From JBBRTJ01 sp038244535 (GTDB taxonomy: Bacteria > Actinomycetota > Acidimicrobiia > Acidimicrobiales > Ilumatobacteraceae), in the NCBI GenBank assembly GCA_038244535.1, contig JBBRTJ010000001.1:50194-114193 (forward strand): DNA of 64,000 nt, given 5' to 3'. Below the pieces are notes generated by a model. That model was not told the DNA's origin. It searched no databases and saw only the letters and a list, made by a program, of their open reading frames with translations. The position numbers and the translations under genes are program-made. Below are positions 41,679 through 49,983 of the stretch, one piece after another. Positions within the stretch are counted from its first letter, which is position 1, and every line of letters starts with the position of its first letter.

Positions 41679-41691
41679 GTGCGAGGACCTC

Positions 41692-42675
41692 CTAGCCCTT
41701 GACGGAGCCGGCAAGCAGCCCCCGAACGAAGTAGCGCTGCATCGAAAAGAAGATGATCAACGGCACGATCATCGAGATGAACGCGGCCGACGGGAGCAGC
41801 TCGGTGCCCGAGCCCTTCGAGGTGACGAGGTTGACGAGCTGGATGGTGAGCGGGCTGGCGTCCTTGTTGCCCGCCAGGAAGATGAGGGCGACCAAGTAGT
41901 CGTTCCAGACCCACAGGAACTGGAAGATGGCGAACGCCGCCAGCGCCGGCTTGCACAGCGGCAGCACGATCCGCCAGAAGATCCCGAAGTGGTTGGCCCC
42001 GTCGATCGTTGCCGCCTCGAACACGTCTCCCGGCAGCGACGAGATGTAGTTGTGCAGTAGGAAGATCGCCAGCGGCAGGCCGAACGCCGTGTGCGTGAGC
42101 CAGACCGCGATCGGCTTGTTGTTGAGGTTCAGGTCCGGGAAGATCGTGAAGGTCTGACCGAACAAGGTCATGTGGGCGCCCCCGCTGTAGAGCTGGAGCA
42201 GCGGCACCAGGGCCATCTGCAGCGGGATGGCCATCATGGCCACCACCGCGATGAACAGCCAGCTGCGGCCCTTGAAGGGCATCCAGGCGAAGGCGTAGGC
42301 GGCCGCGGCGGCGATGAGGATGGGGACCACCGTGGCCGGGATCGCGATGGCGAAGGAGTTGAGCAGCGCCTTGCCGAACGACACGTACCCGCCGGGCATG
42401 TCGAACATCGCCTGGCGGTAGTTGTCGAGCGTGAAGCTCGGATCGGTGATCGCCGTCCACCAGCCCGAGGAGAGCTGCTGGGACTTGGGGCGAAACGAGT
42501 TGACCAGCAGGCCGACGGAAGGGATGGTCCACACGACCACCAGGCCCCACAGCACCCAGGTGGGGATGGCGGCCAGCGCGCGGTGCGTCTGCTGACCGAC
42601 GGGATCGAGCTGACTCGGCCCGCCGTGCTTGGCCTTGACCGACTTGACCGGGGCGCTCTCGTCGATGACGGTCAC
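41692..42675 (-). CDS. Sugar ABC transporter permease, MalG type
   Basis: A 327-residue inner-membrane permease with about six helices. The EAA loop that docks to the ATPase is LPGDVFEAATIDGANHFGIFWRIVLPLCKP. A cytoplasmic N-terminal region of about 35 residues precedes helix one. The GTG start overlaps the MalF-type stop (GTGA). The MalF, MalG and binding-protein sequences resemble alpha-glucoside (AglEFG) importers; the exact sugar is not proven. Confidence 0.93.
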   Translation of the reverse strand: MTVIDESAPVKSVKAKHGGPSQLDPVGQQTHRALAAIPTWVLWGLVVVWTIPSVGLLVNSFRPKSQQLSSGWWTAITDPSFTLDNYRQAMFDMPGGYVSFGKALLNSFAIAIPATVVPILIAAAAAYAFAWMPFKGRSWLFIAVVAMMAIPLQMALVPLLQLYSGGAHMTLFGQTFTIFPDLNLNNKPIAVWLTHTAFGLPLAIFLLHNYISSLPGDVFEAATIDGANHFGIFWRIVLPLCKPALAAFAIFQFLWVWNDYLVALIFLAGNKDASPLTIQLVNLVTSKGSGTELLPSAAFISMIVPLIIFFSMQRYFVRGLLAGSVKG

Positions 42676-43868
42676 CGGCTGACCTCCCTCTTGCCGCGGC
42701 GGAAGTTGAACCACATGACGGGCAGGACCAGCACCAAGATGATCACGGCGAACGTGCTCGAGGCGGTGAAGTCGCCGTTGCGCAGGTTCGTGTACATCCG
42801 GTTCGCCAGCACGTCGGTGTCGAAGTTGCCGTTGGTGGTCGCCTTCACCAAGTCGAAGACCTTCATGACCGACACGATCAGGGTCGTGATGACCACGATG
42901 AGGGTGGGGATGATCTGGGGAAGGGTGATCTTCCAGAACACCTGCACGTCGTTGGCTCCGTCGACCTTGGCGGCCTCGACCAGCTCGCTGGGCACCGACT
43001 TGATGGCGGCGGAGAGCACCACCATCGCGAACCCGGTCTGGATCCAGATCATGATGATCATGATGAAGAAGTTGTTCCACGGGATGATGTCCGCGGAGCG
43101 CAGGAAGTCGACCTGGTCACGTCCGAGCCCCGACAGCAGCGCATTGAGAAGCCCGGGCGACTGGCCCGACGACTCGATGTTGTACATGTAGCTCCAGATG
43201 ATCGCGGCGCCGACCATCGAGATCGCCATGGGCATGAAGATCATCGTCTTGGCCGCGGTCTCGTTGCGGGAGCGATCGGCCAGGACCGCGAGCCCGAGAC
43301 CGAACAGCGTGGCCAGGCCGGTCACGGCCGCCACCCACCAGAGGTTGTTCCAGATCACGCCGCGCATGGCGGTGAACGCCGCGAAGAGCACGAGGATCAC
43401 GGCGATCACGAGCCCGAGGCTGGCGCCGGGGCTGGACAGGTCGACACCGCTGCCCGAGCCCGTCGCCTTGCGGGCTGCCCGCCGGGCGGCGAAGAGGGCG
43501 AGGATCGCGATGAGCACCCCGATGATGAACAGGCGACTCGTGAAGATGTGGGTGAAGCCGTTGAACGAGAGCACGTTCTCATCGCGCAACGCACCCGGGG
43601 TCGACGACGTGCCCCAGTAGTTGTCGAGCGTGAAGCCCTTCTCGCCGCTCAGGCCACTGCGGAAGCTCAGGTAGATCGTGCGCACGGCAGGCACGAACAG
43701 GCCGATGAACAGAAAGACGACTGCGGGACCGACGAAGACCCACGGGCGGAGACGGTCCTCCCACTTCTGCGACAACTTGTTGACGCCGAGGTTGACGAGC
43801 ACGAACAGCCCGACGAGGACCGCGAGCGCAACCCCGACGTTGACGATGGTGCTGATGAGCGAGCTCAC
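42672..43868 (-). CDS. Sugar ABC transporter permease, MalF type
   Basis: A 398-residue permease with six to eight helices and the EAA loop VPSELVEAAKVDGANDVQVFWKITLPQIIP. It is longer than a minimal permease because of an extra N-terminal helix and a basic RRAARKATGSGSG linker before the core. FMPMAISMVGAAIIWSYMYN is like AglF-type proteins. It follows the binding-protein gene after a 119-bp gap that holds two strong hairpins, and overlaps the MalG-type start by four bases. Confidence 0.92.
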   Translation of the reverse strand: MSSLISTIVNVGVALAVLVGLFVLVNLGVNKLSQKWEDRLRPWVFVGPAVVFLFIGLFVPAVRTIYLSFRSGLSGEKGFTLDNYWGTSSTPGALRDENVLSFNGFTHIFTSRLFIIGVLIAILALFAARRAARKATGSGSGVDLSSPGASLGLVIAVILVLFAAFTAMRGVIWNNLWWVAAVTGLATLFGLGLAVLADRSRNETAAKTMIFMPMAISMVGAAIIWSYMYNIESSGQSPGLLNALLSGLGRDQVDFLRSADIIPWNNFFIMIIMIWIQTGFAMVVLSAAIKSVPSELVEAAKVDGANDVQVFWKITLPQIIPTLIVVITTLIVSVMKVFDLVKATTNGNFDTDVLANRMYTNLRNGDFTASSTFAVIILVLVLPVMWFNFRRGKREVSR

Positions 43869-43920
43869 CGACCCCCCTTCCCCAAGTGAACCGGCTCACC
43901 AACCGGAGCCGTTCCCGGAC

Positions 43921-43972
43921 AGGACCCTATACAGGGTCCTGCTGGGGCGGGCGCACCCACCCCAGCAGGACC
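43921..43972 (-). promoter_or_regulatory. Two mutually exclusive hairpins between binding-protein and permease genes
   Basis: GGTCCTGCTGGGG (43935-43947) pairs with CCCCAGCAGGACC (43960-43972) over 12 bases. A second stem, AGGACCCT/AGGGTCCT (43921-43940), shares six bases with it, so only one can form at a time. On the minus strand the large stem comes first, 16 bases after the binding-protein stop. As in mal-type operons it may stabilise the upstream mRNA or partly stop transcription, giving more binding protein than permease. Confidence 0.6.
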
Positions 43973-43987
43973 GTCACTGCGTGCTGA

Positions 43988-45322
43988 CTAGCTCTTGGGC
44001 CAGGATGCTTCGACGTTCTTCAGGAACGTGTCGACGTCCTCAGTGCCGTTGACGTAGTTGGTGCCGTCCTTCCAGAAGGTGCCGGAGCCGACCTTGCTCG
44101 GCATGGCGTCCGACCCGTCGAAGCGGACCGGGCTGGCAGCCACCAAGATGGCGGCCATCGACTGGTCGAGCAGATCCGGGTAGGCCTTGACGTCCGACTT
44201 CTTGTTCGGCGACAGGAAGCCGCCCTTGTTGGCCTTGATGCGGCTGTTGGCGTACTCGGCCGACTCGATGTACTTCATGGCCGCAGCCGTTGCCGGGTTG
44301 GCGTTGAACGCCACGGCGAACACGCCGGCGACCAGCGTGACCTTGCCGAACTTGTCGGAGATGGTCGGCAGGTAGAAGACGTTGACGTCGCCATCCGGGC
44401 CGAACTTCACGTCGGCCTTGGCCGCCTTGAACTGCGCACCGTAGAAGTTGGCCTGGCGGTGCATGCCGCACTTGCCGTCGAGGATCGGCAGACCGGCGTT
44501 GGCGAAGCCCGTCGAGGCGATCGACTGGCGACCGCTCAGGACGTTGCCCTCGGTGAACCAGATCTTGCCGACGAACTCGGCGACGTCCTTGACCTGCGGA
44601 TCGTTGAACGGGATGGCGTGGGTGACCCACTTGTCGTACACGTCAGGCCCGTGGAGGCGCAGCATGACGTCTTCCATCCAGTCAGTGAAGGTCCAGCCGG
44701 TGGCGTCACCGGATTCGATGCCGATGCACCACGGGGCGATCTTGTCGGTCTTCATCTTGTCCTGCAGCGCGGTGAGCTCGTCCCACGTCTTGGGGATGCT
44801 GTAGCCCTTGTCCTTGAAGACCTTGGGCGAGTACCACACGAGGCTCTTGAGGTCGCTCTTGGCCGGGATGGCGACGACCTTGCCGTCGATGGTGGCGAGC
44901 TGCGTCCAGTAGGGGTCGTAGTCGGCCTTCATCGAGGTCACGACGGCCGGATCGATCACCGTCAGCTTTGGCGCGAGGTCCTTGACCAGGCCGGGCTGCG
45001 GGGCGTAGAAGATGTCGGGCAGCGCGTCGCCACCGGCCTGGGCGGCGGTGCGGACCTGCGTCTCGGCGTCACGGGTGCCCGTGTACGCGATCTTCGCTCC
45101 CGTGGCGGCCTCGAACGGCTTGAACGCCTCGGTGACGCCGTCGGCCTCGGAGCCGGTCTCCGGCCCGAGGATCTTGATCGTCTTGCCCTTGATGTCGGTG
45201 CCGCCGGCGACGGTGGTTCCGCTGCCGCCCTTGGAGCTGCTGCCGCAGGCTGCAAGCAGCAGTGCGAGTGTGCTGACGCCGGCAATGACGCCGACCTTCA
45301 GCCGCTTGTGGGTTGATGTCAT
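43988..45322 (-). CDS. Sugar-binding lipoprotein of the ABC transporter
   Basis: A 444-residue solute-binding protein. The signal peptide ends in the lipobox LAAC followed by GSSSKGGSG, so it is tethered outside the membrane. The mature protein has the family-1 type binding-protein folds: KIAYTGTRDAETQVRTA, LPDIFYAPQPGLVKDL, IPKTWDELTALQDKMK and GWTFTDWMEDVMLRL. This layout resembles AglE-like alpha-glucoside binding proteins. The ATG overlaps the LacI stop by four bases (ATGA). Confidence 0.93.
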   Translation of the reverse strand: MTSTHKRLKVGVIAGVSTLALLLAACGSSSKGGSGTTVAGGTDIKGKTIKILGPETGSEADGVTEAFKPFEAATGAKIAYTGTRDAETQVRTAAQAGGDALPDIFYAPQPGLVKDLAPKLTVIDPAVVTSMKADYDPYWTQLATIDGKVVAIPAKSDLKSLVWYSPKVFKDKGYSIPKTWDELTALQDKMKTDKIAPWCIGIESGDATGWTFTDWMEDVMLRLHGPDVYDKWVTHAIPFNDPQVKDVAEFVGKIWFTEGNVLSGRQSIASTGFANAGLPILDGKCGMHRQANFYGAQFKAAKADVKFGPDGDVNVFYLPTISDKFGKVTLVAGVFAVAFNANPATAAAMKYIESAEYANSRIKANKGGFLSPNKKSDVKAYPDLLDQSMAAILVAASPVRFDGSDAMPSKVGSGTFWKDGTNYVNGTEDVDTFLKNVEASWPKS

Positions 45323-46503
45323 GTCAGTTGTTTCCCCCGAAGGTCCGCGACCCGGTCACCCGGGTTGCTCGTGGTGGGTTGGTCGGGCCTCGAAGTAGAG
45401 GCGGTGGAACGGGTGGCGCGAGCGCGACCCGCTGGGACCGGTGCCGCCGAAGCGGAACCGGCGCTCGTTCGACGCGCGACCGGTCCGGTCGTGCGTCGCT
45501 CGATCACGTCGAGCGTGAGGCTGACCCGCGCGCTCGTGGTGGTGCCGTGGAGCAGGTCCAGCAGCATGGTGGCGCCGCTGTAGCCGCTCTCGAAGAGGGG
45601 CTGGCGCACCGTGGTGAGACCCACGTGACGGGCCACCTCGATGTCGTCGAAGCCCATGATGCTGATGTCGTCGGGCACCCGCAGGCCGAGGCGGCTGGCC
45701 GCCTCGAGCAGGGCGAGGGCCTTGGCATCGGAGTAGGCGAAGATCGCGGTCGGTGGCGCGTCCATGCCGAGGAGCTCCGCGGCACAGCGCTCGATGGCGG
45801 CGGGCTCGTGCATGCACTCGCGAGACAGCGCCCCCGCGAGCGGGTGGCCGGCCCCGGCCAGCTCGGATTCGAACCCGGCCCGGCGTCGTTGAGCCGAGGT
45901 GAAGCCGAAGCGGATGTCGACCTCGTCGCCGAAGTAGCCGATGCGCTCGTGGCCGAGGGACAGCAGGTGGCGCGCCGCGAGCCGGCCGCCCTCGATGTCG
46001 TCGACGACGATGTTGGGGATGCCGTCGAGCTCGACGTCGACGGCGACCGTGGGCATGGCCCGCGCCCGGAGCGAGGCCAGCTCTGCTTCTGAGGGCGGCA
46101 ACGTCAAGATCAACAGACCGTCGGCATCGCGGCGCGACAAGCGGCTGAGCGGCTCCCGCCGGCGATCGGCGTGGTCGACGCTGTAGAGGACGACCTCGAA
46201 GGCGGTCTCATCGAGGGCGGCGAGCACGCCCCGGAGTCGCTCGACGGCCGACGGGTGGGTGAAAAACGGGACGACGACGGCGATGGTGCCGGTGCGGCGC
46301 CGCGACAGCGCCCGGGCGACGCGGCTCGGCTGGTAGTGGAGCGCGGTCATGGCCGCCTGCACCCGGCTACGGGTCTCGACGCTGACAGCCGGGTGGTCGT
46401 TCAGGACGCGAGACACCGTCCCGATCCCGACGCCGGCGCGGGCAGCGACGTCTTTGATGGTCGATCCCCGTCCGTCGTCATGACCCTCTCTGGTGGTTGC
46501 CAC
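45319..46503 (-). CDS. LacI-family transcriptional repressor of the sugar operon
   Basis: The 394-residue regulator has an N-terminal LacI helix-turn-helix (STIKDVAARAGVGIGTVSRV, hinge YQPSRVARALS) and a periplasmic-binding-protein-like sensor domain. FGFTSAQRRRAGFESELA and PDDISIMGFDDIEVARHVGLTTV are typical. The C-terminus has an extra Ala/Arg/Ser-rich tail of about 45 residues. It heads the operon and overlaps the binding-protein gene, so it is autoregulated with its targets. Its likely operator sits just upstream at 46512-46525. The GTG start is short of any ribosome-binding site. Confidence 0.94.
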   Translation of the reverse strand: MATTREGHDDGRGSTIKDVAARAGVGIGTVSRVLNDHPAVSVETRSRVQAAMTALHYQPSRVARALSRRRTGTIAVVVPFFTHPSAVERLRGVLAALDETAFEVVLYSVDHADRRREPLSRLSRRDADGLLILTLPPSEAELASLRARAMPTVAVDVELDGIPNIVVDDIEGGRLAARHLLSLGHERIGYFGDEVDIRFGFTSAQRRRAGFESELAGAGHPLAGALSRECMHEPAAIERCAAELLGMDAPPTAIFAYSDAKALALLEAASRLGLRVPDDISIMGFDDIEVARHVGLTTVRQPLFESGYSGATMLLDLLHGTTTSARVSLTLDVIERRTTGPVARRTSAGSASAAPVPAGRARATRSTASTSRPDQPTTSNPGDRVADLRGKQLT

Positions 46504-46511
46504 TCTCCATA

Positions 46512-46525
46512 TGGAAGCGCTTCCA
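46512..46525. promoter_or_regulatory. LacI-family operator palindrome
   Basis: TGGAAGCGCTTCCA is a perfect 14-bp palindrome with a central CG step, the classic layout for LacI/GalR-family sites. It lies nine bases before the lacI-type GTG and about nine bases downstream of a TTGACA hexamer. Binding there would block transcription of the whole operon. Confidence 0.85.
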
Positions 46526-46534
46526 CAGCTTCTA

Positions 46535-46540
46535 TGTCAA
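46535..46540 (-). promoter_or_regulatory. -35 hexamer TTGACA of the sugar operon
   Basis: TTGACA on the minus strand matches the consensus exactly. The best-spaced -10 would overlap the operator (TTCCAT, 18-base spacer), so the -10 is uncertain. This is the only convincing consensus -35 I noticed in the window. Confidence 0.5.
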
Positions 46541-46567
46541 TGACGAAACCGTGACGAAACCCGGCAA

Positions 46568-48100
46568 TCAGTTCACGAGGCGATCGCGTCCGGCCCAATA
46601 GGGCTCGCGCAGCTTGAACTTCTGGAGCTTGCCGGTCGCGGTGCGCGCCAGTTCGTCGCGCCGCTCGATGCGCTTGGGGCACTTGTACCCGGCAAGGCGC
46701 GTCTTGCAGAACTCGATGAGCTCGGCCTCGGAGGCGACGGCGCCGGCCTTCAGCACGACCAGGGCCGTCACCATCTCGCCCCACTTCTCGTCAGGGATGC
46801 CGATGACGGCCACCTCGGCCACCGCCGGGTGCGAGAACAGCGCGTCCTCCACCTCGATCGAGCTGACGTTCTCACCACCGGTGATGATCACGTCCTTCTT
46901 TCGATCCAAGATCGTCAGGTAGCCCTCATCGTCGACGGAGCCACCGTCGCCGGTGTGGAACCAACCATCGCTGAGCGCATCCGCGGTGGCCGCCGGCTGC
47001 TCCCAGTACCCCTCCATCACGACGTTGCTGCGGGCCAGGACCTCGCCCTGCGGACTGATGGCGAGGGTGACGCCGAGCGCGGGCGCCCCGGCGCGGCTCA
47101 GCTTGGCCGACCGCTCACTCGGCGTCAGCTCATCGAACTCGGCCCGCTTGCGGTTGATGGTGAGCAGCGGCGAGGTCTCGGTGAGGCCGTAGATCTGGGC
47201 GAGCTCCCATCCCAGCTCCGTCTCGACGCGTTCGATCGTGCGGGTAGGCGGTGGAGCTCCTGCCACGACGACCCGCACACGGTCGCGACCCGGGATCGGG
47301 CCTTCCCAGGACGCCGCGGCGTCGAGCACGCTGTTGACGACCGCCGGCGCGCAGCACAGCAGGGTGACACCGTGCTGCTCGATCCGGCGCAGGATCTCGG
47401 CACCATCGATCTTGCGCAGCACGATGTGGCGGCCACCCATGCCGGTGACGGCATAGACCATCCCCCAGCCGTTGCAGTGGAACTGCGGCAGCGTGTGGAG
47501 GTAGACGTCCCGGTCGCTCACCCCGACGTGCCAGCCGAACGTGGCCGAGTTGAGCCACAGGTTGCGGTGCGTGAGCTGCACGCCCTTGGGCCGGGCGGTG
47601 GTGCCGCTCGTGTAGTTGATCGTCGCCGTCGCGTCCTCGTCGGGCTCCCAGGCACGGGGCTCGACGCCGTAGCGGAGCAGCGCCTCGTCGCCCTGGGCGC
47701 CGATCGTGAAGCGGTGCGCGGCGGTGACACCGGCGAGGTTGTCGAGCTCGGGATCGACGAGCAGCACCTCGGCGCCGCTGTGGCTGACGATGTAGTCGAC
47801 CTCGGCGGCGGCGAGGCGGAAGTTGACGGGCACGAGGATGCGTCCCGAGCCGCTGACGCCGAAGAACGCGGCGAGCAGCCGGGCCGAGTTCTGCGACACC
47901 ATCGCCACCCGCGCTCCCTGGGGCACCCCGAGCTCGTCCAGCCCAGCGGCCATGGCCCTGGCCCGCTCGGCCACCTGGGCGTAGGTCAGCGAGCCCCAGC
48001 TCTCGGCCGGCTGGTCGGGTTCGTCGACGATGCCGATGCGCTCGCCGTAGACCAGCTCAGCGCGTCGGATGTGATCGACGATCGTCAGCGGCACCTTCAT
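46568..48100 (-). CDS. AMP-binding fatty acyl-CoA synthetase
   Basis: This 510-residue adenylate-forming enzyme would activate a carboxylic acid with ATP and CoA. The P-loop is INYTSGTTARPKGVQLTHRN, the adenylate-site motif QIYGLTETSP, the hinge WFHTGDGGSVDDEGYLTILDRKKD and the catalytic Lys is in RTATGKLQKFKLRE. The general look is that of medium-chain or aryl acyl-CoA ligases (LcfB/AlkK-like). The ATG at 48100 follows AAGGGGG; longer in-frame starts lie antisense to the sigma-factor gene. Confidence 0.92.
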   Translation of the reverse strand: MKVPLTIVDHIRRAELVYGERIGIVDEPDQPAESWGSLTYAQVAERARAMAAGLDELGVPQGARVAMVSQNSARLLAAFFGVSGSGRILVPVNFRLAAAEVDYIVSHSGAEVLLVDPELDNLAGVTAAHRFTIGAQGDEALLRYGVEPRAWEPDEDATATINYTSGTTARPKGVQLTHRNLWLNSATFGWHVGVSDRDVYLHTLPQFHCNGWGMVYAVTGMGGRHIVLRKIDGAEILRRIEQHGVTLLCCAPAVVNSVLDAAASWEGPIPGRDRVRVVVAGAPPPTRTIERVETELGWELAQIYGLTETSPLLTINRKRAEFDELTPSERSAKLSRAGAPALGVTLAISPQGEVLARSNVVMEGYWEQPAATADALSDGWFHTGDGGSVDDEGYLTILDRKKDVIITGGENVSSIEVEDALFSHPAVAEVAVIGIPDEKWGEMVTALVVLKAGAVASEAELIEFCKTRLAGYKCPKRIERRDELARTATGKLQKFKLREPYWAGRDRLVN

Positions 48101-48204
48101 CGACGAGTCCCCCTTGGTAGTCGGACCATCTCGCCTGCCTGTGATCCAAGCGGGCGAGCACAGCGAACGGTAGTCGTGGGGGCAACAACGACCAGCGGGT
48201 CTCC

Positions 48205-48210
48205 TAGGGT
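48205..48210 (+). promoter_or_regulatory. -10 hexamer TAGGGT (sigma-factor gene)
   Basis: TAGGGT is seven bases before GTG 48218. No Shine-Dalgarno sequence is present. Confidence 0.55.
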
Positions 48211-48217
48211 GCGATCC

Positions 48218-48793
48218 GTGCCCGGGGCCGACCCAGACCAGGGACGATGGGAGCGCACGACCCTGCTCCGCATCGCCGCCGGTGACGAAACGGCCCTGGC
48301 CGCGCTCTACGACCAGTACGCGTCGTACGTGTTCGCCCTCGCCCTCCGCGTCCTCAAGGACCGCTCCGCCGCCGAAGACGTGGCCCAGGACGTGTTCGTG
48401 CACGTCTGGACCAAGGCGACGGCATTCGACCCCGAGCGGGGAACGGTGCGCAGCTGGCTTGGCGTGATCACGCACCGTCGCGCCGTCGATCGGGTCCGCC
48501 GCGAAGCAGCGTCGAGGGCTCGCGACGAGCGGAGCAACCGACGCGACCTCGGAGCGACCCCAGACGTCGACGAGGCCGTCAGCTCGCTCGTGCTGGGTGA
48601 ACGGGTGCGCTCCGCGCTCCACGCCCTCCCTGACGATCAACGCTCCGCGATCGAGCTCGCCTACTTCGGCGGCAAGACCTTCCGTGAGGTCGCCGCCGTC
48701 CTCGGCATCCCCGAGGGCACCGCCAAGTCGCGCATCCGCCTCGGCATGGCCAAGCTGTCCGAGGCCCTCCAGGGAGTCGCACCATGGACCTGA
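48218..48793 (+). CDS. ECF RNA polymerase sigma factor (SigK-like)
   Basis: A 191-residue group IV sigma factor. Region 2 is ALYDQYASYVFALALRVLKD with AEDVAQDVFVHVWTKA, and region 4 is LPDDQRSAIELAYFGGKTFREVA with the recognition helix IPEGTAKSRIRLGMAKL. It overlaps the downstream anti-sigma-like gene by ten bases, the usual arrangement for an ECF sigma factor and its antagonist. Confidence 0.93.
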   Translation: MPGADPDQGRWERTTLLRIAAGDETALAALYDQYASYVFALALRVLKDRSAAEDVAQDVFVHVWTKATAFDPERGTVRSWLGVITHRRAVDRVRREAASRARDERSNRRDLGATPDVDEAVSSLVLGERVRSALHALPDDQRSAIELAYFGGKTFREVAAVLGIPEGTAKSRIRLGMAKLSEALQGVAPWT

Positions 48794-49833
48794 CCCAGCC
48801 CCCCTCGCCCGACGAGGTGCTCGAGCTGCTCGGCGCCTTCGCCGTCGACGCGCTCGACCACGACGACCGGCGCCGGGTCGAGGTGCAGATCGATCAGCAC
48901 CCGCAGCTTCGAGCCGAGGCGCGGCGACTCCAGGACGTGGCCGCCCTTCTGTCGTTGGGTGACGGCGAACGACCCACAGCGCAGTTGCGTGACGAGGTGC
49001 TGGGCTCCGCGCTCGAGTCGCGGCCACCGGGCCGGCACCTGTCGAACCCCTTGGGGCCGGCTCTCGCGCCGTCGTTGCTGTTCGGTCGTCAGTGGCACGA
49101 GCTCGATCAGCTCCTCGACCAGCTTGGTGCCGCCGACTGGCACGCTGTGACCAGCTTCGGACGCTCCGTCAACGAGTTGCTGGCCCACCTGTCGGCCAGC
49201 CTCGAGCAGTTCGCCCACGAGCTGGGGACCGGCCGGTTCGAGCTGGAGCCCGGGGTGGAGCAGCACCACTGGGGCGTGACCGAGCCCACCATCGCCCGCC
49301 TCGTCGACCACGGCCCCACCGCGACGGCCGCCGCTCTGCGCGACGTGGCCAACCGCATCGGTACCGGTCTCGCCGCCCGCACCCCTCACGCCTTCGACGC
49401 CCCCCGCGAAGGCTCGGGCATCAGCCTGCGCGACCGCACCCGCCTCGCCACGTTCGAGCTCTGGATCCACACCGACGACGTTCGCTTGGCGACGGGACGG
49501 CCGATGGTGGCTCCGGACCGTGAGCGAGTCAATGCACTGTCCGACCTGTCGGCGCGGTTCATCAGCCTTGGCATGCTCGTCACGGGACACGTCCACGACG
49601 GCAAGCGCGGACGGCTCGTGCTCACCGGCGACGGCGGAGGAACGTGGACGTTCGCGCTCGGCGGAGAGCTCGGCGATGGCACTGGCGAGGTGGTGACGAT
49701 CGTTGCCGACGCCGTCGACTACTGCCGTGTGGTCGGCAAGCTCAGCCCGCTCGAGAGCCTCACGCTCGACGTCGACGGTGATGCCATGCTCGCCCGCGAT
49801 GTGCTCGAGGGAGCGCGCACCTTCGCCGAGTAG
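48784..49833 (+). CDS. Anti-sigma-like N-terminus fused to a mycothiol-dependent maleylpyruvate-isomerase-type domain
   Basis: This 349-residue protein joins two parts. Residues 1-75 (SPDEVLELLGAFAVDALDHDDRRRVE) look like an RskA-type anti-sigma domain, but lack the zinc-binding cysteines. From about residue 95, a DinB/MDMPI-like four-helix bundle follows: FGRQWHELDQLLDQL, SVNELLAHLSASLEQF, RTRLATFELWIHTDDVRLATGRP. That ELWIHTDD segment, with its His, is typical of mycothiol-dependent maleylpyruvate isomerase proteins. No membrane helix is seen. Release of the sigma factor in response to thiol state is an attractive inference. Confidence 0.78.
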   Translation: MDLTQPPSPDEVLELLGAFAVDALDHDDRRRVEVQIDQHPQLRAEARRLQDVAALLSLGDGERPTAQLRDEVLGSALESRPPGRHLSNPLGPALAPSLLFGRQWHELDQLLDQLGAADWHAVTSFGRSVNELLAHLSASLEQFAHELGTGRFELEPGVEQHHWGVTEPTIARLVDHGPTATAAALRDVANRIGTGLAARTPHAFDAPREGSGISLRDRTRLATFELWIHTDDVRLATGRPMVAPDRERVNALSDLSARFISLGMLVTGHVHDGKRGRLVLTGDGGGTWTFALGGELGDGTGEVVTIVADAVDYCRVVGKLSPLESLTLDVDGDAMLARDVLEGARTFAE

Positions 49834-49860
49834 CGCTCCCGATCGACCGCCGCGCCTGGG

Positions 49861-49888
49861 CATCGGGGCACCTCAGGGTGCGCCGATG
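49861..49888 (+). terminator. Hairpin downstream of the sigma/anti-sigma pair
   Basis: CATCGG-G-GCACC (49861-49872) pairs with GGTGC-G-CCGATG (49877-49888) around TCAG, with one G-G mismatch. It starts 28 bases after the stop codon. There is no T-run. Confidence 0.5.
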
Positions 49889-49983
49889 TTGAGGCGCGTC
49901 GCCGAACTGACGCTCAGTGTTGCGAACGAGTCGCATCATCACGGAATGTGATCCGGGTCGACGAGACGCGCCGAACAGCGGTC

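Noticed and set aside
43921..43940. Promoter for the permease genes
   Set aside because: The CTATAC-containing hairpin has a -10-like core, but no -35 is spaced to it and the stem is a perfect inverted repeat.
46829..48217. Upstream extension of the sigma-factor ORF
   Set aside because: It is antisense to the acyl-CoA synthetase; the sigma domain starts at GTG 48218, directly after a -10 hexamer.
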